Assembly (NCBI RefSeq): GCF_008806595.1
Contig: NZ_VZRB01000043.1
Location: 1 to 64,000, forward strand
Source of the DNA: Streptomyces luteolifulvus
GTDB taxonomy: Bacteria; Actinomycetota; Actinomycetes; Streptomycetales; Streptomycetaceae
Direction of reading: 5' to 3'
Length of the DNA: 64,000 nt
The notes beneath the pieces are model-generated. The model was not told where the DNA came from. It made no database searches and was given only the letters and a program-made list of their open reading frames with translations. The translations under genes and the position numbers were made by a program. Positions 33,031 through 44,355 of this stretch are shown here, piece by piece. Each line of letters opens with the position of its first letter. Position 1 is the stretch's first letter.

Positions 33031-33792
33031 ATGGCACACCAAGCGTCGGCGGTTCGCACGGCTCGGCTGGGGAGGGCGATCGGCCCGGAACCGACGGCGG
33101 TGAGCGGGGTGGTGCTCCTGCTCCCGGGCGGCGAGGTGGTCTCCGGCCGCAGACCGTCCCCGATGATGGCGAACGTGTCCGTACGCGCGCTGGGGCGCCG
33201 GCTGGCCCGCGCGGGCCGGGACGAGGGCCTGGCCACCCACGTCGTGCACTACCGCTACCGCGGCTGGAACGGCTCGGAGGCCCATCTGGCCGGTGACGCG
33301 TCCTGGGCCGCCGACGAGGCCGTACGACGCTACGGCGACGTCCCCGTCTGTCTTGCCGGAATCGACATGGGCGGCCGCGCGGCGCTGCACTCGGGCGGGC
33401 ACGAGGCCGTCAACTCCGTGCTGGCGATGGCCCCTTGGCTGCCGGAGGAGGATGTGGCCGCGCCACCCGAACCGGTGAGGCAGCTCGCCGGCCGGCGGGT
33501 GCTGATCGTGCACGGCACCAACGACCAGCGCACCGACCCCGAGCTGTCCTTCCGGTTCGCGCAGCGCGCGAAGAAGGCCAACCGGGACGTCTGCCGCTTC
33601 GAAGTCCATTCCGACGGCCACACCCTGAACCAGCATCGCGAGGAAGTCCACGCCCTCGCCGAGGACTTCGTCATGGGCTCACTGTTCGGCCGGGCCTACT
33701 CCCGCCCGGTGGAGGACGCCCTGGCCGCACCCCCACCACTGGGCCTGCGGATGCCGTTGGCGGCGGGCTTCGGCAAGTCGCTGCGGCGGTAG
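33031..33792 (+). CDS. Alpha/beta-hydrolase-fold protein with aspartate at the nucleophile position
   Basis: A 253-residue protein of the dienelactone hydrolase/BAAT-like alpha/beta fold. The oxyanion strand is VVLLLPGGEV, the nucleophile elbow GIDMGG has Asp where esterases have Ser, the acid loop is LIVHGTNDQRTDP and the histidine loop is SDGHTLNQH. An aspartate nucleophile is the hallmark of dehalogenases and epoxide hydrolases, but sequence context here is closer to the serine enzymes, so activity is uncertain. It is divergent from add. ATG 33031 has no clear Shine-Dalgarno. Confidence 0.78.
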   Translation: MAHQASAVRTARLGRAIGPEPTAVSGVVLLLPGGEVVSGRRPSPMMANVSVRALGRRLARAGRDEGLATHVVHYRYRGWNGSEAHLAGDASWAADEAVRRYGDVPVCLAGIDMGGRAALHSGGHEAVNSVLAMAPWLPEEDVAAPPEPVRQLAGRRVLIVHGTNDQRTDPELSFRFAQRAKKANRDVCRFEVHSDGHTLNQHREEVHALAEDFVMGSLFGRAYSRPVEDALAAPPPLGLRMPLAAGFGKSLRR

Positions 33793-33810
33793 CGCCCGAA
33801 GGGGCGGGGG

Positions 33811-33895
33811 ACCGCGCCACCGGCCACGGACGCGCGGGAGGAACCGCGCCATCGGCCACGGACGCGCGGGGGAACCCGCGCCATCGGCCACGGAC
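33811..33895. repeat. 32-bp tandem repeat, three copies
   Basis: Units beginning near 33812, 33844 and 33876 share CCGCGCCAtCGGCCACGGAC. They lie just after the hydrolase stop codon and are non-coding. Confidence 0.85.
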
Positions 33896-33920
33896 GACCC
33901 GCACGGTGAACCCGACCGAA

Positions 33921-34207
33921 CTACCGTCTCGGGCCCGCGAAGGCGTACAGAAACGTGCCCGCGACCGCGAGGGTCAGCGCCGTCCACGTGCCCGCAACCG
34001 CGCCGGACGGCATCAGCATCCAGCTGTGTCCCCGAGCGCCCGCAGGTCGGTGCTCTCCCGGATCGAGACCGGCGCCTGGCTGCCCAGGGCCAGCCACGGC
34101 GACGTACGCCGGTACAGCTCCTCGAACGCGGCACGGTCGCTCCTGGCCATCAGCCGGACGAGACGCTCCTCGTCCAGCTCGCCCGGTGTCTTCCTGACTG
34201 ATCTCAC
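33921..34207 (-). pseudogene. Deletion scar: start of an ECF sigma factor joined to the end of a membrane protein
   Basis: From GTG 34207 the frame encodes ELDEERLVRLMARSDRAAFEELYRR plus TSPWLAL, the typical opening of an ECF sigma factor, then loses all similarity. In another frame the DNA down to the stop at 33921 encodes GAVAGTWTALTLAVAGTFLYAFAGPRR, a typical last transmembrane segment of an ABC-2 type permease. Sigma-anti-sigma-ABC permease operons are common in Streptomyces, so an internal deletion probably removed everything between. No functional product is expected. Confidence 0.7.
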
Positions 34208-34284
34208 ACCCCCTAGACGCCCGGCCCGGACGGCGGGTTTTCTCCCCGGAGATCCCCGTCACTTACGGGCGCCCCGGGCAGCCG

Positions 34285-35238
34285 TCAGTCGGAGAGCAGG
34301 CGCCCCCGCTGGGCCAGCAGGAACTTCTTGAAGGCCGCCACCGGCGGGGTGTCCGGATGGCCGTCGAGCCAGGCGACGCCGATCTCGCGCACCGCGCGCG
34401 GGGCGGTGACCGTCAGCTCGACAACTCCCGGGCGGGGTACGGCGGGCGGCGGCAGCAGGGCCACCCCGAGCCCCGCGGCGACCAGCCCGCGAAGCGTCTC
34501 GGCCTCCTCGCCCTCGAACGCGATCCGGGGCTTGAAGCCGGCCTCCTGGCACAGGTCGTCGGTGATACGGCGCAGGCCGTATCCGGGTTCGAGGGTCACG
34601 AAGGTCTCGTCGGCGGCCTCGGCGAGCCGGGTGCGCCTGCGGGCGGCGAGGCGGTGGTCGGCCGGCACGACCAGACGCAGTTTCTGCTCGTCGAGGCGGC
34701 GGCCGACGAGGTCGGGCGCGTCCGGCACCGGGGAGGTGAGGCAGAGGTCCAGCTCCCCCGCCCGCAGCCGCTCGATCATCGCCTCGCCGTAGTTCTGGAC
34801 GAGGCTGAAGCGGACCCGCGGATGGTCGGCGCGGAAGGCACGGATGAGCCCCGGGACGGTCTCCCAGCCCATGGTGTGCAGGAAGCCGAAGGCGACCTTG
34901 CCGGTGGCCGGGTCGGCGTCGGCGCGCACCTCGTCGGCGGCCCGCTCGATCTCGGCGAGGGCACGCTCGACGGAGGCGAGGAAGGTGCGCCCGGCGGGCG
35001 TGAGCGAGACGGTCCGGCCGCGGCGGGCGAACAGGTCGACGCCCAGGTCCTGTTCGAGCCTGACCATCGCCCGTGACAGGGTCGACTGCGGGACCTGCAT
35101 CTCCTGCGCGGCACGTGTGACGTGTTCGGTGCGGGCGACACCGGCGAAGTGCGCGAGCCGCGGAACAAGCAGCGCGACGATGTCTTCTGTGTCACTGAAC
35201 GGTGACAGACGCTCCTGTGACCTCTGCTGATGCACCAT
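34285..35238 (-). CDS. LysR-family transcriptional regulator
   Basis: A 317-residue regulator. The winged helix is ARTEHVTRAAQEMQVPQSTLSRAMVRLE (near residue 38) followed by DLFARRGRTVSLTPAG. The periplasmic-binding-like effector domain runs from about 100 (KVAFGFLHTMGWETVPGLI) to the C-terminus. It is divergent from an MFS transporter 64 bp away, the usual arrangement in which a LysR protein controls the neighbouring efflux gene. The start at ATG 35238 is chosen; an earlier in-frame ATG would add ten residues and intrude on the shared promoter. Confidence 0.9.
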   Translation of the reverse strand: MVHQQRSQERLSPFSDTEDIVALLVPRLAHFAGVARTEHVTRAAQEMQVPQSTLSRAMVRLEQDLGVDLFARRGRTVSLTPAGRTFLASVERALAEIERAADEVRADADPATGKVAFGFLHTMGWETVPGLIRAFRADHPRVRFSLVQNYGEAMIERLRAGELDLCLTSPVPDAPDLVGRRLDEQKLRLVVPADHRLAARRRTRLAEAADETFVTLEPGYGLRRITDDLCQEAGFKPRIAFEGEEAETLRGLVAAGLGVALLPPPAVPRPGVVELTVTAPRAVREIGVAWLDGHPDTPPVAAFKKFLLAQRGRLLSD

Positions 35239-35301
35239 GGGAACGATTATGACGATTCCGTGCATTGGACGGATGAGCGGGGGCGTACATAGCTTCGAGG
35301 C

Positions 35302-36600
35302 ATGTCTCCCGCCAGTACCGGGGCGTCCACCGTCGTGGTCGCCTCCTCCGCCGTCCCTTCGACCGCCCCGTCCGCCGTCCCTGCCGCCGACTCCCGACTG
35401 ACCCCCGGCGGCCCCGGCTACCGCCGGATGAGCCTCGCCCTCTTCCTCGCCGGTGTCGCGACCTTCGCGCTCCTCTACTCCACCCAGGCCCTGCTTCCGC
35501 TCATCTCCGGCGAGTTCGGGGTGGCGGCGAGCGAGGCGAGCTGGACCGTCGCGGCGGCGACGGGCGGACTGGCCCTGTTCGTGCTGCCGATGAGCGCCCT
35601 GTCGGAACGGTTCGGACGGCGTACGGTCATGACCGCGTCGCTGGCGGTCGCGGTGACACTCGGACTCCTGGTCCCCTTCGCCCCCTCGCTGACCGCACTG
35701 GTCGCGCTGCGGGCGGTCCAGGGCGCGGCGCTGGCGGGCCTGCCGGCGTCGGCGACCGCGTATCTCGCGGAGGAGGTCCGCCCCCGGGCCCTGATCACGG
35801 CGATCGGCCTGTTCGTCGCGGGCAACAGCGTCGGCGGGATGAGCGGCCGGGTCGTCACCGGCTGGGTCGCGCAGGAGTGGGGCTGGCGGATCGCGGTCGG
35901 AGTGATCGGCGTGATCGCGGTGGCGTGCGCGGTGGCCTTCCGGGTGCTGCTGCCGGCGCCGAGGCACTTCACACCGGGCTCGCTGCGCCCGCGCGTCCTG
36001 GCCCGCACGGTCCGCGACCACCTCTCCGACCCGCTGCTGCGCCGGCTGTATGCGATCGGCGCCCTGTTCATGACGGTCTTCGGCGGCGTCTACACCGTGA
36101 TCGGTTACCGCCTGACCGAGGCTCCCTTCGGCCTGCCCCAGGGCATCATCGGCTCGATCTTCCTCGTCTACCTGGTGGGTACGGTGTCGGCGTCGGCGGC
36201 GGGCCGGCTGGTGGGCCGCCTGGGCCGCCGCGGTGCCCTGTACCTGGCGGGCGGCACGACGGCCTCGGGCCTGCTGCTGTCCCTGGCGGACTCGCTCACG
36301 CCGGTCCTGCTCGGCCTCGTCCTGATCACCGCCGGCTTCTTCGCGGGCCACGCGGTGGCGTCCTCGGCGGTCAGCAAGGCGGCGACGCACGGCCGCGCCC
36401 AGGCGTCGGCGCTGTACCAGTCGGCGTACTACATCGGCTCCAGCGCGGGCAGCACGGTGGGAGCGATGGCCTTCCACGCCGGCGGCTGGGCCGGGACGGT
36501 GGGCGTCGGGGTGCTGGCGGTCCTGGGCGTCGTGACGATCACGGTGATCGGCACAAGGGCGGCACGGGCGGGCCGGGCGGGACGACCGGCGGCCGCGTAG
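35302..36600 (+). CDS. MFS transporter
   Basis: A 432-residue transporter with about twelve hydrophobic segments after a 40-residue serine/alanine/proline-rich cytoplasmic head. The MFS motif A-like loop reads SALSERFGRRTVM between helices 2 and 3, and GRLVGRLGRRGALYL repeats it in the second half. It resembles the YnfM/inner-membrane arabinose-efflux-like group. TAGCTT ends 6 nt before ATG 35302, so the transcript is probably leaderless. The substrate is unknown, and control by the divergent LysR is likely. Confidence 0.9.
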   Translation: MSPASTGASTVVVASSAVPSTAPSAVPAADSRLTPGGPGYRRMSLALFLAGVATFALLYSTQALLPLISGEFGVAASEASWTVAAATGGLALFVLPMSALSERFGRRTVMTASLAVAVTLGLLVPFAPSLTALVALRAVQGAALAGLPASATAYLAEEVRPRALITAIGLFVAGNSVGGMSGRVVTGWVAQEWGWRIAVGVIGVIAVACAVAFRVLLPAPRHFTPGSLRPRVLARTVRDHLSDPLLRRLYAIGALFMTVFGGVYTVIGYRLTEAPFGLPQGIIGSIFLVYLVGTVSASAAGRLVGRLGRRGALYLAGGTTASGLLLSLADSLTPVLLGLVLITAGFFAGHAVASSAVSKAATHGRAQASALYQSAYYIGSSAGSTVGAMAFHAGGWAGTVGVGVLAVLGVVTITVIGTRAARAGRAGRPAAA

Positions 36601-36757
36601 CCACCACCGGGGCCGTTCGTCCCCCCTCTGGCCGCCCACCACCCCCTGACCTGCGGGTTTCCTCACCCGAGGCGCCGTTGTCAGTTCCCTGCGGTAGCTT
36701 CCAAGTGCGGGGCGCAAAGACGCGCACGACACGAACAGCCACAGGGGTGGGTGGACG

Positions 36758-37774
36758 ATGACGGACAGCACGGCGACGGCGGAAGACCTCGACGTCAGGC
36801 TGGAGCGACACCGGGTCGAACTGACCGGCTACTGCTACCGCATGCTCGGCTCCTCCTTCGAGGCCGAGGACGCGGTGCAGGACACGCTGGTCCGCGCCTG
36901 GCGCAGCTACGACAAGTTCGAGGGCCGCTCCAGCCTCCGTTCCTGGCTCTACCGCATCGCGACCAATGTCTGCCTGGACATGCTGACGGCGGGCAACAGA
37001 CGCGCCCGGCCCATGGACCTCTCGGATTCCACCCCGCTGGCGCAGGCGGCCCTCTCCCCCCGGCCGGACAACACCTGGCTGGAGCCGATGCCGGACGCCC
37101 GCGTCCTGCCCACGGTCGACGACCCGGCGGAGGCGGCGGTCGCCAAGGAATCCGTGCGGCTCGCGTTCATGGCCACCCTCCAGCAGCTGCCGCCCAAGCA
37201 GCGTGCGGTGCTGATCCTGCGCGAGGTGCTGGCCTGGAGGGCGAGCGAGGTCGCCGAACTGCTCGACACCTCGGTCGCGTCGGTCAACAGCGCCCTGCAG
37301 CGGGCCCGTGCGACGCTCGCCGAGCGGGACGACAAGGCGGCCCGAGCGGCCGTCTCCGACCCGCTCGACGGGGAGCAACAGAAACTGCTCGAACGGTATG
37401 TGGCGGCGTTCGAGGGTTACGACATGACCGCGCTCACTGCCCTGCTGCACGAGGACGCGGTCATGACGATGCCGCCGTTCGACCTGTGGCTCACCGGCCA
37501 CGAGGACATCACGGGCTTCATGACGACCCTCGGCTCCGCCTGCGAGGGCTCGCGTCTGCTGCCGGTCCGGGTCAACGGTCTGCCGGGGTTCGCCCAGTAC
37601 AAGCCGGACCCGGAGGCGGGCGGACACACCGCGTGGGCGGTGCAGGTCCTGGAGATATCAGACGGCCGGCTCACCGGGTTCCACTTCTTCCTCGACACCG
37701 AGCGCTGGTTCCCGCTGTTCGGCCTGCCGCTCCAGCTCGAAGCGGAGTCCGACCAGGTCGAGGAGGGCGTGTAG
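36758..37774 (+). CDS. ECF sigma factor with C-terminal SnoaL-like domain (SigX5/SigG type)
   Basis: A 338-residue protein. Sigma region 2 is HRVELTGYCYRMLGSSFEAEDAVQDTLVRAWRSYDKFEGRSSLRSWLYRIATN (given here only as a span near residues 18-70; key words AEDAVQDT and WLYRIATN). Region 4 is LQQLPPKQRAVLILREVL then VAELLDTSVASVNSALQRAR (near 145-190). Residues 215-330 are a SnoaL-like domain (YVAAFEGYDMTALTALLHEDAVMTMPP) that in related ECF groups replaces an anti-sigma factor and senses an unknown signal. Its last 117 bp overlap the convergent STAS gene. Confidence 0.92.
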   Translation: MTDSTATAEDLDVRLERHRVELTGYCYRMLGSSFEAEDAVQDTLVRAWRSYDKFEGRSSLRSWLYRIATNVCLDMLTAGNRRARPMDLSDSTPLAQAALSPRPDNTWLEPMPDARVLPTVDDPAEAAVAKESVRLAFMATLQQLPPKQRAVLILREVLAWRASEVAELLDTSVASVNSALQRARATLAERDDKAARAAVSDPLDGEQQKLLERYVAAFEGYDMTALTALLHEDAVMTMPPFDLWLTGHEDITGFMTTLGSACEGSRLLPVRVNGLPGFAQYKPDPEAGGHTAWAVQVLEISDGRLTGFHFFLDTERWFPLFGLPLQLEAESDQVEEGV

Positions 37775-38002
37775 GGCAGGGTCGGGGTCCCGCAGCCGTA
37801 TCCGCCCCCCGGCCCGCCGGGCGGCGAGCTGAAGCCGCGCCAGCAGATCCACGGCCCCGAGCCCCGGCGGCCCGAGCCCCGCGACATCGCACACCACGAC
37901 CCCGGCCCCGGTGGCATCCAACAACGCCCGCACGTCATCACTCAGCCCCATCACCTGGTCCCGGGTGACAGGGCCGACCAGCACGAGTACGGCGGGTGTC
38001 AT
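37658..38002 (-). CDS. STAS-domain protein (anti-sigma factor antagonist-like)
   Basis: A 114-residue single STAS domain: AVLVLVGPVTRDQVMGLSDDVRALL, VVVCDVAGLGPPGLGAVDLLARLQLAARRAGG and LLDLVGLRFELERQ. In SpoIIAA-type antagonists the phosphorylated residue is a serine in a DxSG loop. Here the loop reads DVAGLGPPGLG, so regulation by phosphorylation is doubtful. The gene is convergent with, and overlaps, the 3' end of the ECF sigma gene. ATG 38002 is used; an in-frame ATG at 38044 would add 14 residues. Confidence 0.78.
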   Translation of the reverse strand: MTPAVLVLVGPVTRDQVMGLSDDVRALLDATGAGVVVCDVAGLGPPGLGAVDLLARLQLAARRAGGRIRLRDPDPALHALLDLVGLRFELERQAEQREPALGVEEEVEPGEPAV

Positions 38003-38063
38003 GGCGTCCACGACCGGTAGACCGGGCGGACACCGGCAATTCATCGGGGACGGTGGAACAGAC

Positions 38064-38392
38064 TCAGGCCTCGGGGAACTCGCTCGTGTCGATGACGAGG
38101 TCGAAGGGAGCGGGAAGTTTGAGGGCCTCGCCGAACTTGGCGGTGCTCAGCGGACGGTACACATCGCCCTTCGGTTCGCCGTAAAGCGTCACCGTGGGGC
38201 CTTCGGGGCCCAGCGGTCGACGAGGAGATACAGGGGGATTCCGGCGGCTGCGTAGGCGGCGGGTTTGCTGATGCGGTCGTGGCGGGCGTTGGACTTGGAG
38301 GTGACCTCTACGACGAGCTCGGCCACAGCGGCCGGAACGTGGGTGTCCGTGTCCGCGCACAACGGAACCGGGGCCACCTGGTGGGGGCCCAC
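38064..38392 (-). pseudogene. Broken Uma2-family (DUF820) endonuclease-like gene
   Basis: The stretch encodes VAELVVEVTSKSNARHDRISKPAAYAAAGIPLYLLVDRWAP in one frame (from about 38330 down to 38205) and then GPTVTLYGEPKGDVYRPLSTAKFGEALKLPAPFDLVIDTSEF in another. Together these are the C-terminal half of a Uma2 protein. One missing G near 38200 restores continuity. The N-terminal half is absent, so it is a decayed remnant even if the frameshift were a sequencing error. Uma2 genes are numerous in Streptomyces. Confidence 0.75.
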
Positions 38393-38425
38393 CGGTCCCG
38401 TTCACGCGAAAGGGGAATTCCCTGG

Positions 38426-39709
<1,284 letters not shown>

Positions 39710-39781
39710 GGCTTTCCTTCCCAACGTTCGGAAACCGCGCAGCCCCCCTGAGCCGGTCGGATCAGAGGGGCCGCACGGGAG

Positions 39782-40183
39782 TTACTTGGCGAGATGCCCG
39801 GGCCCGAAGGCCTGCGGCAGCATCTCCGAGAGCGGCATGACTCCCGCCGGTGTCTCCAGGAGCAGGCCGGGCCCGCCGAACTCGTACAGCAGCTGCCGGC
39901 AGCGCCCGCACGGGACGAGGATCTCGCCGTTGCCGTCGACACAGGTGAAGTGCGTCAGCCGGCCGCCGCCGGTGTTCTGCAGCTCCGAGACCAGTCCGCA
40001 CTCTGCGCACAGGCTGAGTCCGTAGGAGGCGTTCTCGACATTGCAGCCGGAGATCGTCCGGCCGTCGTCGACCAGGGCCGCGACCCCGACCGCGTAACCC
40101 GAGTAGGGGGCGTACGCCCGGGACATGGCGTCCCGGGCCACCGCACGCAGCCGCTCCCAGTCGACGTCGGCGGCCGGCGTCAC
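39782..40183 (-). CDS. cdd: Cytidine deaminase
   Basis: A 133-residue zinc deaminase of the small tetrameric type. The catalytic site is NVENASYGLSLCAECG (zinc cysteine and catalytic glutamate in CAE), with the other two zinc cysteines in PCGRCRQ. It converts (deoxy)cytidine to (deoxy)uridine, which the adjacent phosphorylase can cleave. GTG 40183 overlaps the stop of the upstream permease, so translation is coupled. Confidence 0.95.
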   Translation of the reverse strand: MTPAADVDWERLRAVARDAMSRAYAPYSGYAVGVAALVDDGRTISGCNVENASYGLSLCAECGLVSELQNTGGGRLTHFTCVDGNGEILVPCGRCRQLLYEFGGPGLLLETPAGVMPLSEMLPQAFGPGHLAK

Positions 40184-41445
40184 TTCCCTTGTCCCTTCCG
40201 GTACGGCAGACCGTCCGCCTTCGGCATCCGCAGCCGCTGGGCCGACAGGGCGAGGACGACGAGCGTGACGACGTACGGCGTGGCGGAGACGACCTGGTTC
40301 GGGACCTCGTTGGTGGCCGCGTACCAGGTGAACACCAGGCCGCCGATGAGCAGCATGATCGCGGAGGCGGTGTACTTCTTGCGGAACGCCAGCCAGATCG
40401 CGCCGATGATCAGCAGCAGCGCGCCGAGCAGCAGCAGCGCGTGGACGTTTCCGGAGCCGCCGCGCAGATTGAGGCTGTCGGTGTAGCCGAACAGGCCCGC
40501 GCCGACGGCGAGTCCGCCGGGCATCCAGTTACCGAAGATCATCGCGGCGAGACCGATGTAACCGCGGCCGCTGACCTGGCCCTCCAGATAGAAGGGGTTG
40601 GCCACGATGGACAGGAACACACCGCCGAGGCCGGCCAGTCCGCCGGAGACGATCACGGCGATGTACTTGTACTTGTAGACGTTCACGCCGAGCGACTCGG
40701 CGGCGACCGGGTTCTCACCGCAGGAGCGCAGGCGCAGTCCGAACCCGGTGCGCCACAGGATCCACCAGGTGCCGGGGACCAGCGCGATGGCGACGAGGGT
40801 CAGCCAGGAGACATTGGTGACCAGACCGCCGAGCAGACCGGCGATGTCCGAGATCAGGAACCAGCCCTGTTCGTTGAGGTCGCGCAGGGCGTCGGAGAGT
40901 CCGGGCACCGTGAAGTGGCCGAGGGAGTCCACCGCCGGGGACTGCTTGGCTGAGCCGCCCGGGTGGCCCACGAAGGCGAGGGGGGCCAGATAGCGGGTGG
41001 CGCCCAGGGCGAGGATGTTGATCGCCACACCGGAGACGATGTGGTTGACGTTGAACGTGACGGTGACGAACGCGTGCAGCAGTCCGCCGATCGCGCCGCC
41101 GGCCACGCCGACCAGGACACCCGTCCACGGACCCCACTGGAATCCGGCCCAGGCGCCGAACCAGGTGCCGAGGATCATCATGCCCTCGAGGCCGATGTTG
41201 ACGACGCCCGCGCGCTCGGCCCACAGACCGCCGAGACCGGCGAGGCCGATCGGGACGGCGAGCTGGAGCGCCGTCGACATCTGGCTGACGTTGGTGATGC
41301 CGTCGGCACCGGTGATGATGCGGACGATCGAGGTCAGCGCCAGGGCCCCGGCGATGACCAGGAGCAGGACGGGCCACGACATACGGCGGCCGGTCGGCGC
41401 CGCGGGCTGCAGCGTGGGCTGGTTGAGGTCGGTCGCGGTGGTCAT
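40180..41445 (-). CDS. Nucleoside ABC transporter permease 2
   Basis: A 421-residue membrane protein with about ten helices, of the BPD_transp_2 (ribose/BMP-type) family. Marks are GLAGLGGLWAERAGVVNIGLEGMM near residue 70 and VVNIGLEGMMILG as the conserved loop, plus the coupling region GLRLRSCGENPVAAESLGVNVYKYK. It pairs with the preceding permease, ATPase and BMP lipoproteins. ATG 41445 has AAGGAGG 9 nt upstream and overlaps the previous stop by 4 bp. Confidence 0.93.
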   Translation of the reverse strand: MTTATDLNQPTLQPAAPTGRRMSWPVLLLVIAGALALTSIVRIITGADGITNVSQMSTALQLAVPIGLAGLGGLWAERAGVVNIGLEGMMILGTWFGAWAGFQWGPWTGVLVGVAGGAIGGLLHAFVTVTFNVNHIVSGVAINILALGATRYLAPLAFVGHPGGSAKQSPAVDSLGHFTVPGLSDALRDLNEQGWFLISDIAGLLGGLVTNVSWLTLVAIALVPGTWWILWRTGFGLRLRSCGENPVAAESLGVNVYKYKYIAVIVSGGLAGLGGVFLSIVANPFYLEGQVSGRGYIGLAAMIFGNWMPGGLAVGAGLFGYTDSLNLRGGSGNVHALLLLGALLLIIGAIWLAFRKKYTASAIMLLIGGLVFTWYAATNEVPNQVVSATPYVVTLVVLALSAQRLRMPKADGLPYRKGQGK

Positions 41446-42565
41446 CGGCCAGCCACCTCCTTCGTGGTGTTGTTGTCGGCTCCGAGCACACGGCCTGCTG
41501 CCAGTTCCGCGCCGACCCGGCGCTGCTGGCGGCGCAGACCCCATTCACGGACGGCCTCGTAGGAGACGACGACCGAGAGCACGATCAGGCCCTGCATGAT
41601 GACCGCGATCTCCTTGTCGTAGCCGTGGAAGTCCAGCTCGGGCGAGGCCTTGTCGAGCCAGGCCCACAGCAGGGCGGCGAAGGCGATGCCGACCGGGCTG
41701 TTGCGGCCGAGCAGGGCGATACCGATGCCGAGGAAGCCGATGCCGGTGGGGAAGTTCAGGCTGAAGGTGTGGGTGTCGCCGAGCAGGATCGGCAGACCCG
41801 CGAGACCGGCGATGGCGCCGGAGAGCAGCATGGCGGTGAGCACCATGCGCTTGGGGTCGACACCGCTGGCCGCGGCGGCGGTCTCCGAGGCGCCGGAGGC
41901 GCGCAGGTCGAAGCCGAAGCGGGTGCGGTTGAGGACGATCCAGTAGGCGATGCCGAGCAGGACGGCGAGGAAGACCAGGCCGTAGATCTCGCCGGCGTCG
42001 CCCAGGTCGATGCCCGGCACCCAGCCGGACTCGTGCATCTCGCCGGTGGTGTTGTTGTTGCCGACCTTGACGCCGAAGACGCTCGGCAGCCACAGATAGC
42101 CGATGACGGAGGTGGCGATCGCGTTGAGCATGATCGTCGCGACGACCTCGCTGACCCCACGGGTGACCTTGAGGACACCGGCGATGCCCGCCCAGAACGC
42201 GCCCGTGCAGACCGCGGTCAGCATCAGCAGCGGGACCTGGAGCACGGTCGGCAGATTGGCGTGGGCGCCGACGACCGCGGCCATCATGGCGGCGAGCTGG
42301 TACTGGCCGTCGACACCGATGTTGAACAGGTTCATCCGGAAGCCGATGGCCACCGCGAGCGCCGCGATGTAGTACATCGAGGCCTGGTTGATGATCAGGA
42401 CCTGGATGTCGGAGAACGTGGCCTGCTCGAACATCAGCGAGAACGGCTCGATGGGGCTCTTGCCCGAAGCGATCAGCACGATCGCGATCAGGACGAAGGC
42501 CACGGCGAGCGCGATCACCGGTCCGGCCACCGCGAGGAGCACACGCTCCTTGTCGAACTTCTTCA

Positions 42566-42566
<1 letters not shown>
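41442..42566 (-). CDS. Nucleoside ABC transporter permease 1
   Basis: A 374-residue BPD_transp_2 permease with eight to ten membrane helices. Marks are FRMNLFNIGVDGQYQLAAMMAA (the equivalent of the conserved loop in permease 2), VTRGVSEVVATIMLNAIA, and the coupling segment RFGFDLRASGASETAAAASGVDPKRM. The start overlaps the ATPase stop (TGATG). The C-terminus carries a polar cytoplasmic tail. Confidence 0.93.
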
Positions 42567-44146
<1,580 letters not shown>

Positions 44147-44222
44147 TTGACCGTTGACCGCCGCGCCGGCCGGAGGGCTGCTGGACGCGTTGATGGCGCA
44201 CTCTCCTGGGGACGGGGGTCGT

Positions 44223-44234
44223 CTACGCGCGTAG
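44223..44234. promoter_or_regulatory. Palindromic operator before the ABC/cdd/deoA operon
   Basis: Perfect CTACGCGCGTAG, about 22 to 30 bp before the possible start codons of the ATPase gene. Confidence 0.87.
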
Positions 44235-44270
44235 CGCCCCTATGGCATCGAATGGGGCGACGCACCGAAC

Positions 44271-44309
44271 CAACGGGGTACAGGGAGTCTGCCTCCCCGT
44301 ACCCCGTTG
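44271..44309 (-). terminator. Hairpin terminator after BMP lipoprotein 1
   Basis: CAACGGGGTAC/GTACCCCGTTG arms (44271-44281 and 44299-44309) with further pairing GGGAG/CTCCC inside. It lies between the lipoprotein gene and the ABC operon. Confidence 0.82.
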
Positions 44310-44355
44310 AGCGGACGTAACCCCGCGGTTACAGGCTCACGGTGTAGCAGACTGC

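Noticed and set aside
34285..36771. An 828-codon minus-strand frame that looks like a giant LysR fusion
   Set aside because: Only the last 317 codons have LysR similarity. The upstream part is the antisense of the MFS gene and has no domain.
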